Position numbers and translations under genes: made by a program. Below, in pieces: positions 38,201 through 45,648 of a DNA stretch of 64,000 bases. Location: the NCBI RefSeq assembly GCF_963678165.1, contig NZ_OY782755.1, positions 806,001-870,000 of the forward strand, given 5' to 3'. The DNA is from an uncultured Acetobacteroides sp. (GTDB lineage: Bacteria > Bacteroidota > Bacteroidia > Bacteroidales > ZOR0009). Numbering within the stretch: the first letter of the stretch is position 1; every line of letters begins with the position of its first letter. The notes beneath the pieces were generated by a model. The model saw only the letters and a program-made list of their open reading frames with translations. It was not told the DNA's origin and ran no database searches.

Positions 38201-38439
38201 GGCAGTACTCCGACAACCTCAGCGCCACCCCTGGTGATGGCAGCTGGGTGGATGTGGCCAGCTCCAACACCCTCGGGTACGACGTGGGGGCAACCATCCC
38301 CAACTCGCGCCTGTACGTCCGCCAGGCGGTTGGCGTAGGATGCCCCACCCCGGTTTACTCCAATCCGGTGACGGTTACCGTTTACCCGCTCCCCAAAACT
38401 GGAGCCGTGTACCATATTGCCAACAACATTGCCAAGTAG
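35233..38439 (+). CDS. Secreted protein with nineteen Cys-bearing GGdANG repeats and TGxxYH tail (1068 aa)
   Basis: The start at 35233 gives a signal peptide (MQFRLLILLAVLALVSIRSD...AQ); a TTG two codons upstream is less likely. Residues about 42-546 are nineteen tandem repeats of ~27 residues. The consensus is C-x-x-P-E-N-x-N-I-[FY]-x-G-G-x-A-[DN]-G, then ~8 variable residues often ending LxQ, with one Cys per repeat. Next come a YYWTGAEDHNWHNPNNWS module and beta-helix-like segments as in the giant proteins, including a TYLFPIGSPSRMYTV unit. A C-terminal Ig-like domain precedes the tail TGAVYHIANNIAK. The repeat resembles GG-x-[AG]-DG motifs scattered in Bacteroidota surface proteins, but I know no characterised function. 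GC content is higher than in the other tailed genes, so the coding bias differs within this protein set. Confidence 0.88.
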   Translation: MQFRLLILLAVLALVSIRSDLYAQYYRGGSGNGAARVEIIPGTCTPSENTSIYFGGDANGAGVLRLKSGSCSAPENVSIYFGGDANGGGMLRHVQTPCTTPENLNIFSGGASGMFAVRIMSCTPSESSDIYFGGIANGADAPRIVICPLADATPVNIFLGGSAEGFSTSNLAQAPCTNPENLNIFMGGDADGCDGEVLVQAPCTPMVNQSIFFGGDANGDALGALTQKTCDPVENLNIFTGGRTAGYVGILLAQKTCTPIENLSIFFGGASDGYVGKDLMQAICSQPENIDIFTGGDADGYAAGLLAPTPCMTPENVNIFVGGNADGYTGYVLSQKSCPTPENVNIYMGGDADGYTESTLSQKVCDVPENVNIFAGGAADGFAPGYIISCTHPEVVNIYFGGTANGGAADYITMCPVATPINFYTGGDANGGAVLRHIPFPCAPAQNLSIYFGGVDNGGEALRYIKNACPTPENQNIYLGGDANGADLQLFIKGACLPPENLNIYLGTVGNGAAYVIDRPTVCPPTENQNVFFGGRADGYDGKLLVQPYYWTGAEDHNWHNPNNWSTYMVPDLSALAIIPNVANDPIISDGPASAKGIVLKAGATLDVSDKDVTVANAIDSEGDISISGSPTVTIGGSLTCNAGSFTSGSSTVVLNGDSGVQEVKLNVGDFYDLEVSTTSGASAKLYGSMGIRGNLSISSGELDGGSSTISLKGSWSNFGVFTPSTSTVSFGGMYQTVDAASAETFYNVQVGAATQLVINNDASVANELTMLGGDIITGTNTLTVGRSAALPGNIGYTAGRVVGRLERWVAATGTYLFPIGSPSRMYTVSLDATAGVTPGSVVAYFVNSNPGVGGLPLTDGSVPVEKTFTEGFWNLTAQHGFAVGTYNVSVRAEGFSNYTLSGSTRLLRRTNSGGWKIDGTHLDAVAPVVNRTGLTGGISPLGTQLAVAPASCSGGQILDNFSICTTSVVPPFANQTQAVGGASSFSYKWQYSDNLSATPGDGSWVDVASSNTLGYDVGATIPNSRLYVRQAVGVGCPTPVYSNPVTVTVYPLPKTGAVYHIANNIAK

Positions 38440-38469
38440 CTCACGCTACCGGTAGATGCAGCATACAGT

Positions 38470-38506
38470 AAGGAAGGACAGGCGTTGCCTGTCCTTCCTT
38501 CTTTTT
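38470..38506 (+). terminator. Rho-independent terminator
   Basis: Perfect 14-bp stem (38470-38483 with 38487-38500), loop GTT, then CTTTTT. It ends the repeat-protein transcript. Confidence 0.9.
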
Positions 38507-38525
38507 ACATGGTGCGCCCGCATGT

Positions 38526-39100
38526 GAGTTAGTGGTGGTTTTTGCTGATGAGCATTCACTCTCAAGCGGAGGATTGCTTCTTTTGGCGAAGAACTTCCTC
38601 TCTGGCTGAGGATCGGTGTTTTTGACGATGAACGGTCTCTCTCCGGCTGAGAGTCGGTATTTTTTGCGGAGAATGCCCTCTCTCAGGTTGAGGATTGGTG
38701 TTTTTGGCGATGAACGGTCTCTCTTCGGCTGAGGATTGGTGTTTTTAGCGAAGAATGTACTCTCTCAAGCTGAGGATATACGTCTTTGGCGGCGAACACC
38801 CTCGCGTAAATTATTTGAGATCGTTTTGGGCGACGAATGCCCTCGTGTAAATTATTTGAGGTAGTTCTTTGACGAAGAACGTGCTCTCGTAAATTATTTG
38901 AGGCTGTTTTTGATGGAGAATGTCCTCGTGTAAGTTATTTGTGGCTGTTTGGGGTGACGAATGTCCTTGCGTAAATTATTTGAGGTAGTTTTTGACGGCG
39001 AATGTCCTCGTGTAAGTTATTTGCGGTAGCTTTTGGCGAAGCATCCCCTTGCGTAAATTATTTGCGACGATTCCTGACGGGGGACGCCCTCCCCGTCGCT
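38526..39100. repeat. Minisatellite C: about thirteen copies of a ~41-bp unit in two subfamilies
   Basis: Full units begin at 38569 and run to 39100, preceded by one degenerate unit from about 38526. Unit lengths are 39, 41 (x4), 45, 41, 42, 41 (x4), then a truncated last one. The first five units carry GAGGATTGGTGTTTTTGGCG and a CTCTC tail; from the sixth on the tail switches to CGTAAATTATTT, so the array is two fused subfamilies. The period is not a multiple of three, which excludes coding. It sits between convergent genes, each with its own terminator. Confidence 0.85.
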
Positions 39101-39123
39101 AAGCCTGGTAGGTATGCAAGAAA

Positions 39124-39146
39124 AAAGGGCCCCGCAGGAGCCCTTT
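39124..39146 (-). terminator. Terminator of the 163-aa hypothetical gene
   Basis: Read on the minus strand: a 10-bp stem (one wobble pair) AAAGGGCTCC/GGGGCCCTTT with a TGC loop, followed by TTT. It lies 8 bases beyond the stop codon. Confidence 0.85.
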
Positions 39147-39153
39147 CTAGTAT

Positions 39154-39645
39154 CTAGTCGATAAATGTTCTAATGCGTTCGGTCTTCACCTCGTAGGGGT
39201 CGTTGCTGTCGTGCAGGTAGATGAGCCCTTCCCAGGCGCGCTTGCTCTTAGGCCCCAGCCAGGTGTCGAACCCGTGGCGGAAGTCGAGCTGCTCCATGTC
39301 GCAGCTGTTCTGCAAGCCCTCGAAGATGCCGGTAACGATCAGCTCCTTGGCGTCGGTGCTGGGGTCTTGGAAGGCCTCCTCGATGTTGGCAAAAAGGGCG
39401 CTCAAATCGGAGGTGTCGTCGCTGCGGAATTTCTCTATGATGTAGTCGACAACGGTGATGATGTCGATCAGGTCTTGGCGGTTCTCCTGGTAGGCGCCTT
39501 CGTACTCTTCGTCGATGGTGTTATCCCAGTATGCCTTAAGTTCGGGGTTCGAGTTTACAATAAGCGCAATAGCCTCATCAACGGTTGTTTTACCCTCTTC
39601 GTTAATGGCCTCTTGGCTGGTGGAATCAACGTTTTCTTCTTGCAT
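39154..39645 (-). CDS. Acidic hypothetical protein, possibly DUF7674-like
   Basis: A 163-aa, strongly acidic, probably cytoplasmic and helical protein with no signal peptide or membrane segment. Features are NPELKAYWDNTIDEEYEGAY near the N-terminus, LSALFANIEEAF, then IVTGIFEGLQN and WEGLIYLH near the C-terminus. The pattern (N-terminal Leu/Tyr helix, FxxIEE, VtGifEgLqN) resembles DUF7674-type proteins, but that assignment is tentative. The gene has its own terminator. It is separated from the MarC gene by an inverted heptamer element and transcribed in the same direction. Function unknown. Confidence 0.75.
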   Translation of the reverse strand: MQEENVDSTSQEAINEEGKTTVDEAIALIVNSNPELKAYWDNTIDEEYEGAYQENRQDLIDIITVVDYIIEKFRSDDTSDLSALFANIEEAFQDPSTDAKELIVTGIFEGLQNSCDMEQLDFRHGFDTWLGPKSKRAWEGLIYLHDSNDPYEVKTERIRTFID

Positions 39646-39753
39646 GGCGTCGTTTTTTGTAACTTTTTTGAATTGGCCAAAATTACGAAAACATTGGTGA
39701 GAATGTTAAATGCGGTCTCTAAATTATTTGATAAAATATGATATGGGGAGAAG

Positions 39754-39869
39754 GCACAAGATGAAAGGCGCAAGATAAAAGATTCAAGACACAAGCAGCA
39801 TGGGGGAGGCTTTATAGAAGCCAAAATCCTGAGTCTTGATACTAGAGTCTTAATACTTGATACTTGTGC
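39754..39869. repeat. Inverted 7-bp repeat element without a gene (AAG type)
   Basis: The left arm 39754-39795 is six exact heptamers NNNNAAG (GCACAAG, ATGAAAG, GCGCAAG, ATAAAAG, ATTCAAG, ACACAAG). The right arm 39835-39869 is five exact heptamers of the inverse type CTNNNNN/CTTNNNN (CTTGATA, CTAGAGT, CTTAATA, CTTGATA, CTTGTGC), preceded by a degenerate one at 39828. The outer ends GGCACAAG and CTTGTGCC are perfect inverts. Only about 30 bases lie between the arms. It sits 7 bases beyond the MarC stop codon. Confidence 0.75.
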
Positions 39870-39876
39870 CTATTCC

Positions 39877-40512
39877 CTACTTAATCATCCCGGCCACAAT
39901 CGGCCTCAGTCCGCTGAAGAAGAACTCCACGGCAATCACCATAACGATGAGGCCCATCAGGCGCATCATCACGTTGTTGCCGGTTTCGCCCATCACCTTA
40001 AGGATGCGCGACGAGCTGAAGAGGATGATGTAGGTGAGCAGCATCACCACCGTCAGGGCTGCGATGAGGATCAGCTTATGGGCGATGGAGGTGGCGTCCT
40101 CCATCAGCACGATGGCGTTGGTGATGGCGCCCGGACCGCAAATCATCGGTATGGCCAGCGGGGTGATGGAGATGTCGTTGACGTAGGCCTTTACCTCCGA
40201 CTTCTTCACCTTGATGTGCACCAGCCTTGCCTGCAGCATGTCCAGCCCCATGATGAAGAAGATAACCCCACCTACAACGCGGAAACTGTTTACCGAGATC
40301 CCGAAGAACTTGAAGAGCAGCTGCCCCGAAAAGGCAAACGCCAGAATGGTGATGAATGCCGCAATGGTGGCCTTCTTGGCGGTGCGGGTGCGCTCGGCAT
40401 CGTCGAGGGTCGAGGTCATCGTCATAAAGATGGTCATCGTGCCCAGCGGGTTAATCAGGGTAAAGAAGGAGGTGAAGGCCAAGAGGCCAAAGGAGAGGAG
40501 CTCGTTACTCAT
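39877..40512 (-). CDS. MarC family integral membrane protein
   Basis: 211 aa from the internal Met at 40512 (MSNELLSFGLLAFTSFFTLINPLG), which matches the family N-terminus; a start at 40551 would add 13 hydrophilic residues. The sequence has about six hydrophobic membrane helices. The hallmark NPLG is in helix 1, KKATIAAFITILAFAFSGQ and IFFIMGLDMLQAR follow, then TPLAIPMICGPGAITNAIVLM in the second half. MarC proteins are inner-membrane proteins of unknown transport activity; the old multiple-antibiotic-resistance link is not established. It is divergent from the TetR/efflux genes and separated from them by a promoter-operator region. Confidence 0.92.
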   Translation of the reverse strand: MSNELLSFGLLAFTSFFTLINPLGTMTIFMTMTSTLDDAERTRTAKKATIAAFITILAFAFSGQLLFKFFGISVNSFRVVGGVIFFIMGLDMLQARLVHIKVKKSEVKAYVNDISITPLAIPMICGPGAITNAIVLMEDATSIAHKLILIAALTVVMLLTYIILFSSSRILKVMGETGNNVMMRLMGLIVMVIAVEFFFSGLRPIVAGMIK

Positions 40513-40611
40513 GGGTGGAATTTTGGTGATTTTGCCGTGCAAGTTAGCCATTATTACCAGGAGTGGGTGCGGCTTGGGCAGCTCTTGTATGCGTTAATTA
40601 AGATGAAAGGC

Positions 40612-40643
40612 TTGTGCGCATGGCGGGAAACGCCCTATCTTTG
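40612..40643 (+). promoter_or_regulatory. Bacteroidota-type promoter of the TetR gene
   Basis: TTG at 40612-40614, a 21-base spacer and TATCTTTG at 40636-40643 match the -33/-7 consensus well. The start point would fall about 40650, inside the palindrome at 40649-40665. Confidence 0.65.
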
Positions 40644-40648
40644 ACCCA

Positions 40649-40665
40649 TTGACCAAAATGGTCAA
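40649..40665. promoter_or_regulatory. Palindromic operator, probably for the TetR repressor
   Basis: TTGACCAAAATGGTCAA is a perfect palindrome of 7-bp arms around 3 bases. It lies just after the -7 box and 15 bases before the TetR start codon. This is the usual layout for an autoregulated TetR-family repressor; binding is inferred. Confidence 0.65.
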
Positions 40666-40680
40666 ACAATATAACACGAA

Positions 40681-41298
40681 ATGGTACTAATCACGCATTG
40701 TGGCGAAAATTGCGATAAGCTTAACGCCATCCTCGATGCAGCGCAGCGGCGTTTTGGCATGTACGGCTACGAGAAGACATCGGTAAGCGAGATCGCCGCC
40801 GACTTAAGCATGTCTAAGGCATCTATCTACTACTACTTCTCCGATAAGGGGGGGCTTTTTATGGCCGTAATCGACCGCGAGCACTCGGAATTTGTTCGTA
40901 TGGTAGAGCAGGAGTGCGAACCGCTAACCGACCCTGCCGATATGCTTCGGGCCTACGTCAGGGTTAACATTGGCTTCTTCCGCAAGCTCCTCAACCTAAC
41001 TAGGGTGAAGCATGCCGAGGTGATGCACAACAAGGAGATCCATCAGATGATCTGCCAGCTGCGCCAAAACGAGCAGGCCATTCTCGAAAAGGTGCTTGCC
41101 AGCGGCACTGACCTTGGCTTGTTCCGCATTGCCGATGCCAAGGAGATGTCCGAGCTCTTTCTCGACCTGCTGCGGGGGCTTCGGCGAATGGTTTTAGGGA
41201 AGAAGGACGTGTTCTACCTCAACGACGATGAGTTCAACAGCCTGGTGAAAAAGGTGGAGATCTTCACGGAGATCTTCATTAAGGGGATAAGCGCATAG
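40681..41298 (+). CDS. TetR family transcriptional regulator
   Basis: A 205-aa protein, of normal TetR-family length. The N-terminal helix-turn-helix spans about residues 13-60: ILDAAQRRFGMYGYEKTSVS, then EIAADLSMSKASIYYYFSDK. The C-terminal ligand-binding helices are variable, as usual. A promoter and perfect palindrome lie directly upstream, suggesting autorepression. An EmrA/EmrB/TolC-type efflux set follows downstream in the same orientation, making it the likely regulator of that pump, though a 290-base repeat-containing gap separates them and no second copy of the palindrome is seen in front of the pump genes. Confidence 0.93.
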   Translation: MVLITHCGENCDKLNAILDAAQRRFGMYGYEKTSVSEIAADLSMSKASIYYYFSDKGGLFMAVIDREHSEFVRMVEQECEPLTDPADMLRAYVRVNIGFFRKLLNLTRVKHAEVMHNKEIHQMICQLRQNEQAILEKVLASGTDLGLFRIADAKEMSELFLDLLRGLRRMVLGKKDVFYLNDDEFNSLVKKVEIFTEIFIKGISA

Positions 41299-41588
41299 GT
41301 TACGACACAAGTATCACGTCGATGTTTTGGAAGGTACTAGATGAAGCCCCGAAGGGGTGAAATCTTAGTAGCCCCGGGATTTATCCCGGGGAATCAAGGA
41401 ATGACCCTACAATATGTCGCATCTGCAGTCTTATAAAAAAGGAATAACGATATATGCGGCATAATGCAGAGGTTTCATAAAGGAGAAAAAAGAGGCTCCG
41501 AATTGTTTTAATGCAGCTTTCCGAAAAGATCACCCCGAAGAGGGGTATAGCCTAAAAAGCGACAGTAAATGAAATTATAATATCAACC
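41299..41588. repeat. Spacer with GC-rich palindromic intergenic repeats
   Basis: Contains AGCCCCGAAGGGGTGAAATC, then TAGCCCCGGGATTTATCCCGGGG (41371-41393, with CCCCGGG/CCCGGGG arms), and later CACCCCGAAGAGGGGT. These phrases are a dispersed intergenic repeat style in Bacteroidota. Whether they terminate or regulate transcription into the pump genes is unknown. Confidence 0.5.
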
Positions 41589-42593
41589 ATGGGAAACCCA
41601 AAGAAGAAAAGTAAAAAGGTATTCATTCCGCTAGCGGCAGTAGCTGCGCTAATAATTGGTGGTGCGTACTACTACTACACCGAGTATTCGCGCTACATTA
41701 AGACGGACGATGCGCATGTCGATTCCGACAACGTTGCCGTTAGCGCAAAGATGCTCGGTCGAATTGCCAAGCTATACGTCGACGAGCAGGATTCGGTGAA
41801 GCAGGGACAGTTAGTGGCCGAACTCGACAGCACCGACCTGCTGGCGCAGAAGCGTCAGGCCGAGGCGCAGATAAGCCAGGCGCAGGCCAATCAGACCCAA
41901 GCCGAAGCAAAGTTGGCCTACGATCAGGACAATATTAAGGTGCTAGAGGTAAGCCTTGCGCGTGCCAGCGAGGACTACGAGCGAGCAAAGGAGCAGCTTG
42001 CTGGCGATGTGATAACCAAGGAGCAGTTTGCCCATACCAAGAAAACGTATGAGGCTGCAAAGGCTCAGCTTGCGGCGGCAAAAACGCAGCTTAACGTATC
42101 GCGCTCGCAGATATCCAGCGCCAGCGCCGCCATTGGTAGCGCTAATGCACAGGTTGGGGTAGTTGCCTCGCAGCTCCGCAACGCTAAGCTCTACGCCCCC
42201 ATGGATGGCGTCATTGCCAAGCGCTGGCTGCTTGCGGGCGATGTTGCGCAGCCCAGCCAATCGATATACACCATAACGAATACCAAGAAGCTGTGGGTGG
42301 TGCTCTTCATCGAAGAATCTAATTTAGCGGGTATACATATGGGGCAGGCAACCGAGTTTACCCTCGACAGCTACCCAGGCGTAACGTTTACGGGCAAGGT
42401 GTACGCTATAGGATCGAACACCGCCGGACAGTTCTCACTAATCCCCGCTAACAATGCATCGGGAAACTTTACCAAGGTTACGCAGCGTGTCTCGGTAAAG
42501 GTTTCGATAGATGGAACAAAGAGTGGCGAGCCTGCTTCGAAGTATCGAATACTCTCAGGTATGTCGGCCGTCGTAAAAATCATTAAAGACTAG
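41589..42593 (+). CDS. HlyD/EmrA family periplasmic adaptor
   Basis: A 334-aa membrane fusion protein. One N-terminal membrane anchor (about residues 10-28) is followed by YIKTDDAHVDSDNVAVSAKM, the usual EmrA beta-barrel start. A biotinyl-lipoyl half (VDEQDSVKQGQLVAELD) comes next, then a long Ala/Gln-rich coiled-coil hairpin at about 80-185. The second lipoyl half contains LYAPMDGVIAKRWLLAGDVAQPSQ, followed by the IEESNLAGIHMGQATEFTLD barrel. It links an inner-membrane transporter to an outer-membrane channel; both are encoded immediately downstream (2-base gap, then an overlap). Confidence 0.94.
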   Translation: MGNPKKKSKKVFIPLAAVAALIIGGAYYYYTEYSRYIKTDDAHVDSDNVAVSAKMLGRIAKLYVDEQDSVKQGQLVAELDSTDLLAQKRQAEAQISQAQANQTQAEAKLAYDQDNIKVLEVSLARASEDYERAKEQLAGDVITKEQFAHTKKTYEAAKAQLAAAKTQLNVSRSQISSASAAIGSANAQVGVVASQLRNAKLYAPMDGVIAKRWLLAGDVAQPSQSIYTITNTKKLWVVLFIEESNLAGIHMGQATEFTLDSYPGVTFTGKVYAIGSNTAGQFSLIPANNASGNFTKVTQRVSVKVSIDGTKSGEPASKYRILSGMSAVVKIIKD

Positions 42594-42595
42594 CC

Positions 42596-44224
42596 ATGCG
42601 AAGGAGAACAACCCCTTCTCATAAAATACGCAAGCTCCTCCGAAAGCGAAATTCGTCGTTTCACCCCATGCATAAATCGTACAAGTGGTGGCTGCTGGGT
42701 AACGTGATGATAGGAACCTTTATGGCCGTGCTCGATGCAACCATCGTAAACGTAGGGTTGCCAAAGATAATGGCCTCTTTTGGGGTGGGGCTCGATAAGA
42801 TAGAGTGGGTGATTACCGCCTACATGCTGGCCATGGCTGTTATGCTGCCTACTGCAGGGTGGCTGGCCGATCGTTTTGGATACAAGCGTATCTACTTTGT
42901 CGGCTTGATGCTCTTTACAGTAGGGTCGCTCCTGTGTGGAATGTCGGGCAATGAGAATATGCTCATCATCTCGCGAATTATCCAGGGATTTGGAGCTGGA
43001 GCCATTCAGCCGGTGGGTATGGCCATTGTAACGCGCGAGTTTCCTCCGCAGCAGCGTGGGGTTGCTCTTGGATTCTGGGCCATATCGGCTGCCGCATCGG
43101 TGTCGTTTGGTCCCCTAATTGGCGGCTATTTGGTAGATACCTTTAGCTGGCCGCTAATTTTTGATGTAAACGTACCTATTGGTATCATCGGATTGCTTGC
43201 TACTATTGTTATTCAGCGCGAGTACAAAAATCCTCGAATCAAGAGTTTCGACTTCTGGGGATTCATAACAGTGAGCACTTTCCTTCCGTTGGTGCTTTAC
43301 GCCCTTACCGAAGGAAACGCGGCAACCAACTCGGCGGGATGGCATGCGCCGTATATCCTTGTTTGCTTTGCCATATCGGCATTAGCCTTTGTGGGGTTTA
43401 TTACGGCCGAGTTAACCGTAAAGAATCCGCTTATAGACCTGCGGCTGCTAACCAACCACAACTTCGGATTGGCAAACCTTGTAACTTTCATCTTTAGCGT
43501 GGGGATGTTTGGGAGTACCTTTTTGCTCCCGTTGTATCTCCAAAACTCGTTAGGGTATACGGCAATTCAGTCGGGGGCAGTTTTTCTTCCGGTTGGTATA
43601 ATTCAAGGGATGATGTCGCCGCTGTCGGGCTTAATGGGCGATAAGATTAACCCAAAGATTCCTATTGCAACGGGTATTGTGCTGTTGGCAACTTCGTTTT
43701 TCCTTAACTCGAAGCTGTCGTACCTAACCGAGCATCACTACGTAATGCTCAGCCTCTACATTCGAGGCTTTGCTCTAGGGATACTTTTTACTCCGCTAAG
43801 CGCGATCTCCTTGTCCGAGATTCCTCGCGAGAAGATGGGGCAGGCCTCCAGTATCTCGAACGTGATTCGCCAGCTGGCGGGAAGTTTTGGTGTTGCCATA
43901 CTGGCCACCATGCTTACCACCCGTGTTACCTACCATACGCAGATGTATGCGCAGAGCGTCGATCCGCAGTCGCCTGCATATAAAACAGCAGTGGTAAAGG
44001 CTACAACTTACATACAAACACATGCAGGGAGTTCGCCGGCAAATGCTCAGGTGCAGGCAAAAACGCTGGTGGTGCAGCAGCTAAGCAAGGAGGCGTACAT
44101 CCAGGGAATTGACGACGACTTCCTGATTGCCGGAGTGATAACGCTCCTAGGAGGTATTCCGCTATTTTGGCTGCATACCAAGAAACGATCATCAAAAAAT
44201 GAAAAACCAGCTATCCATGAATAA
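42596..44224 (+). CDS. DHA2 family (EmrB-like) MFS drug efflux transporter
   Basis: 542 aa from 42596. A second Met at 42668 (MHKSYKWWLLGNVMIG) is closer to the usual EmrB start, so the basic 24-residue extension may not be translated. About fourteen membrane helices are expected. Signature motifs seen are GTFMAVLDATIVNVGLPKIM (motif D1 of 14-helix MFS exporters), WVITAYMLAMAVMLPTAGWL, ADRFGYKR (motif A) and RIIQGFGAGAIQPVGMAI. Residues at about 455-500 form a hydrophilic loop (TYIQTHAGSSPANAQVQ). It uses the proton gradient and works with the adaptor before it and the channel after it. Confidence 0.93.
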   Translation: MRRRTTPSHKIRKLLRKRNSSFHPMHKSYKWWLLGNVMIGTFMAVLDATIVNVGLPKIMASFGVGLDKIEWVITAYMLAMAVMLPTAGWLADRFGYKRIYFVGLMLFTVGSLLCGMSGNENMLIISRIIQGFGAGAIQPVGMAIVTREFPPQQRGVALGFWAISAAASVSFGPLIGGYLVDTFSWPLIFDVNVPIGIIGLLATIVIQREYKNPRIKSFDFWGFITVSTFLPLVLYALTEGNAATNSAGWHAPYILVCFAISALAFVGFITAELTVKNPLIDLRLLTNHNFGLANLVTFIFSVGMFGSTFLLPLYLQNSLGYTAIQSGAVFLPVGIIQGMMSPLSGLMGDKINPKIPIATGIVLLATSFFLNSKLSYLTEHHYVMLSLYIRGFALGILFTPLSAISLSEIPREKMGQASSISNVIRQLAGSFGVAILATMLTTRVTYHTQMYAQSVDPQSPAYKTAVVKATTYIQTHAGSSPANAQVQAKTLVVQQLSKEAYIQGIDDDFLIAGVITLLGGIPLFWLHTKKRSSKNEKPAIHE

Positions 44225-45548
44225 TATCATAGTAGCCAAAGGGCTTAGAACCATTGCTTGTAGCGCAATGACTGTAGCGTTACTTGCTATTACGGGCTAC
44301 AGCGCAACGGCGCAGAAGGCAGATACGCTCTTTATAGATCAGGCCATTAAGGAGGCGGTAGATACGCATCCAACAGTATTGCAGGCGGCTGAGGCTCTTA
44401 AAGTAGCCGATGCTCGCATTGCACTTGCCAAGTCGAATTACCTGCCAACCGTAGATGGGGTGGCAACGGTGTCGCATATTGGACCAGTTCCGAGCATCGA
44501 CTTTGGAGGAAAATCATTTAAAATGGCACCTGACAACAGCTACAATGCAGGTGTGAATGTCAACCAGCTCATATATGATTTTGGAAAGACCAAGAATGAT
44601 GTTTCTGCCGAAACGCAAAGTAAAAATCTGGCAACGGTTACCATCGAACAGGCAAAGCAGCGTATTGCATCATCGGTGGTGGGTACCTACCTTTCGCTAC
44701 TCTACCTTCAAAAGGCAAAAGACATAAAGAATGAGCAGCTAAGAACGCTGAATAGCCATCTCGATATTGTAACAAAGAAGAAGGCTACGGGATCGGCTAC
44801 GGAGTACGAGATTCTTACTACTAAGGTGCGAATCTCGAATATCGAAAGCCAACGTTCTGATATCATAACCTCTTTAGGTGTTCAACAGGCTGTGTTAAAT
44901 ACATTGTTGGGGCGCGAGGTCGGCAGCCCTGTTGCTGTTGCAAAAAGCATCCCGGCAAATCAACCCAATGTGGCCGCCGATTCGCTTTACCGTTATGCAT
45001 TTGCTAATAGAAGCGAGCTTAAGGCTGCATCCGAAAAAGCAACGTTAGCCGAGATGAAGTATAAGCTTGCCAAAATGCAGAATAGCCCAACGCTATCGGC
45101 ATTTGCTAATGGAGGTGTTAAGAATGGCTATGTCCCTTACCTAAACGATCCTAAGATGAATTATGCCGTTGGCTTATCATTTCGTATCCCCATCTTTGAT
45201 GGTAATCGTACCGCTACTAATGCGATAATTGCACATTCGGCAATAGTAAGCAGTGGCTACGATGCTGAGGCAATTCGTCGGAATGTGTCAATCGAGGTTG
45301 CTGAGGCAAAACTTAGCATGGAGGCTGCACAATCGAAGATTAGGCAGTTCGAAATGCAGCAGCAGCAAGCACTAAAGGCTCTTCAGTTGGCAGAAGCGAG
45401 CTACAAAGCAGGTTCCATTACAAACCTCGACTTACTTGATGCTACCACATCGCTTTCCGAGAGCCAGCTATACCTGATTAAATCCAAAATCGATTACAGC
45501 AATAGTCTATACAAGTTGAAGGTGGCATTGGGAGAGCATCTTTACTAG
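44199..45548 (+). CDS. TolC family outer membrane efflux protein
   Basis: 449 aa from 44199, overlapping the transporter gene by 26 bases. The alternative ATG at 44217 (MNNIIVAKGLRTIACSAMTV) gives an 8-base overlap, and both starts keep the signal peptide that ends near SATAQ. Two OEP repeats are visible: AIKEAVDTHPTVLQAAEALKVADARIALAKSNYLP described in parts, VNQLIYDFGKT in the first half, and FRIPIFDGNRTATN with AEASYKAGSITNLDLLDATTS in the second. It forms the outer-membrane/periplasmic channel of the tripartite pump. Translational coupling with the transporter is likely. Confidence 0.94.
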   Translation: MKNQLSMNNIIVAKGLRTIACSAMTVALLAITGYSATAQKADTLFIDQAIKEAVDTHPTVLQAAEALKVADARIALAKSNYLPTVDGVATVSHIGPVPSIDFGGKSFKMAPDNSYNAGVNVNQLIYDFGKTKNDVSAETQSKNLATVTIEQAKQRIASSVVGTYLSLLYLQKAKDIKNEQLRTLNSHLDIVTKKKATGSATEYEILTTKVRISNIESQRSDIITSLGVQQAVLNTLLGREVGSPVAVAKSIPANQPNVAADSLYRYAFANRSELKAASEKATLAEMKYKLAKMQNSPTLSAFANGGVKNGYVPYLNDPKMNYAVGLSFRIPIFDGNRTATNAIIAHSAIVSSGYDAEAIRRNVSIEVAEAKLSMEAAQSKIRQFEMQQQQALKALQLAEASYKAGSITNLDLLDATTSLSESQLYLIKSKIDYSNSLYKLKVALGEHLY

Positions 45549-45584
45549 TGGAGGTGTGTAGAAGTGCTTGTCTTTTTCAAGTAT

Positions 45585-45626
45585 AAAGTTAGAGGGCATC
45601 TCATTTTTGAGATGCCCTCTAACTTT
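45585..45626. terminator. Bidirectional terminator between convergent genes
   Basis: A perfect 19-bp stem (45585-45603 with 45608-45626) with loop TTTT. AT-rich outer stem ends can supply a U-rich 3' end for both the TolC gene (plus) and the OmpA gene (minus). Confidence 0.88.
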
Positions 45627-45648
45627 AATACAGGACGCTTTCAATATG

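Noticed and set aside
38392-38436. LPKTG near the C-terminus of the 1068-aa protein as a sortase signal
   Set aside because: The L is not conserved in the other three tails (IPRTG, KPVTG, APKTG), and no hydrophobic segment or basic end follows, so it cannot be a sortase substrate.
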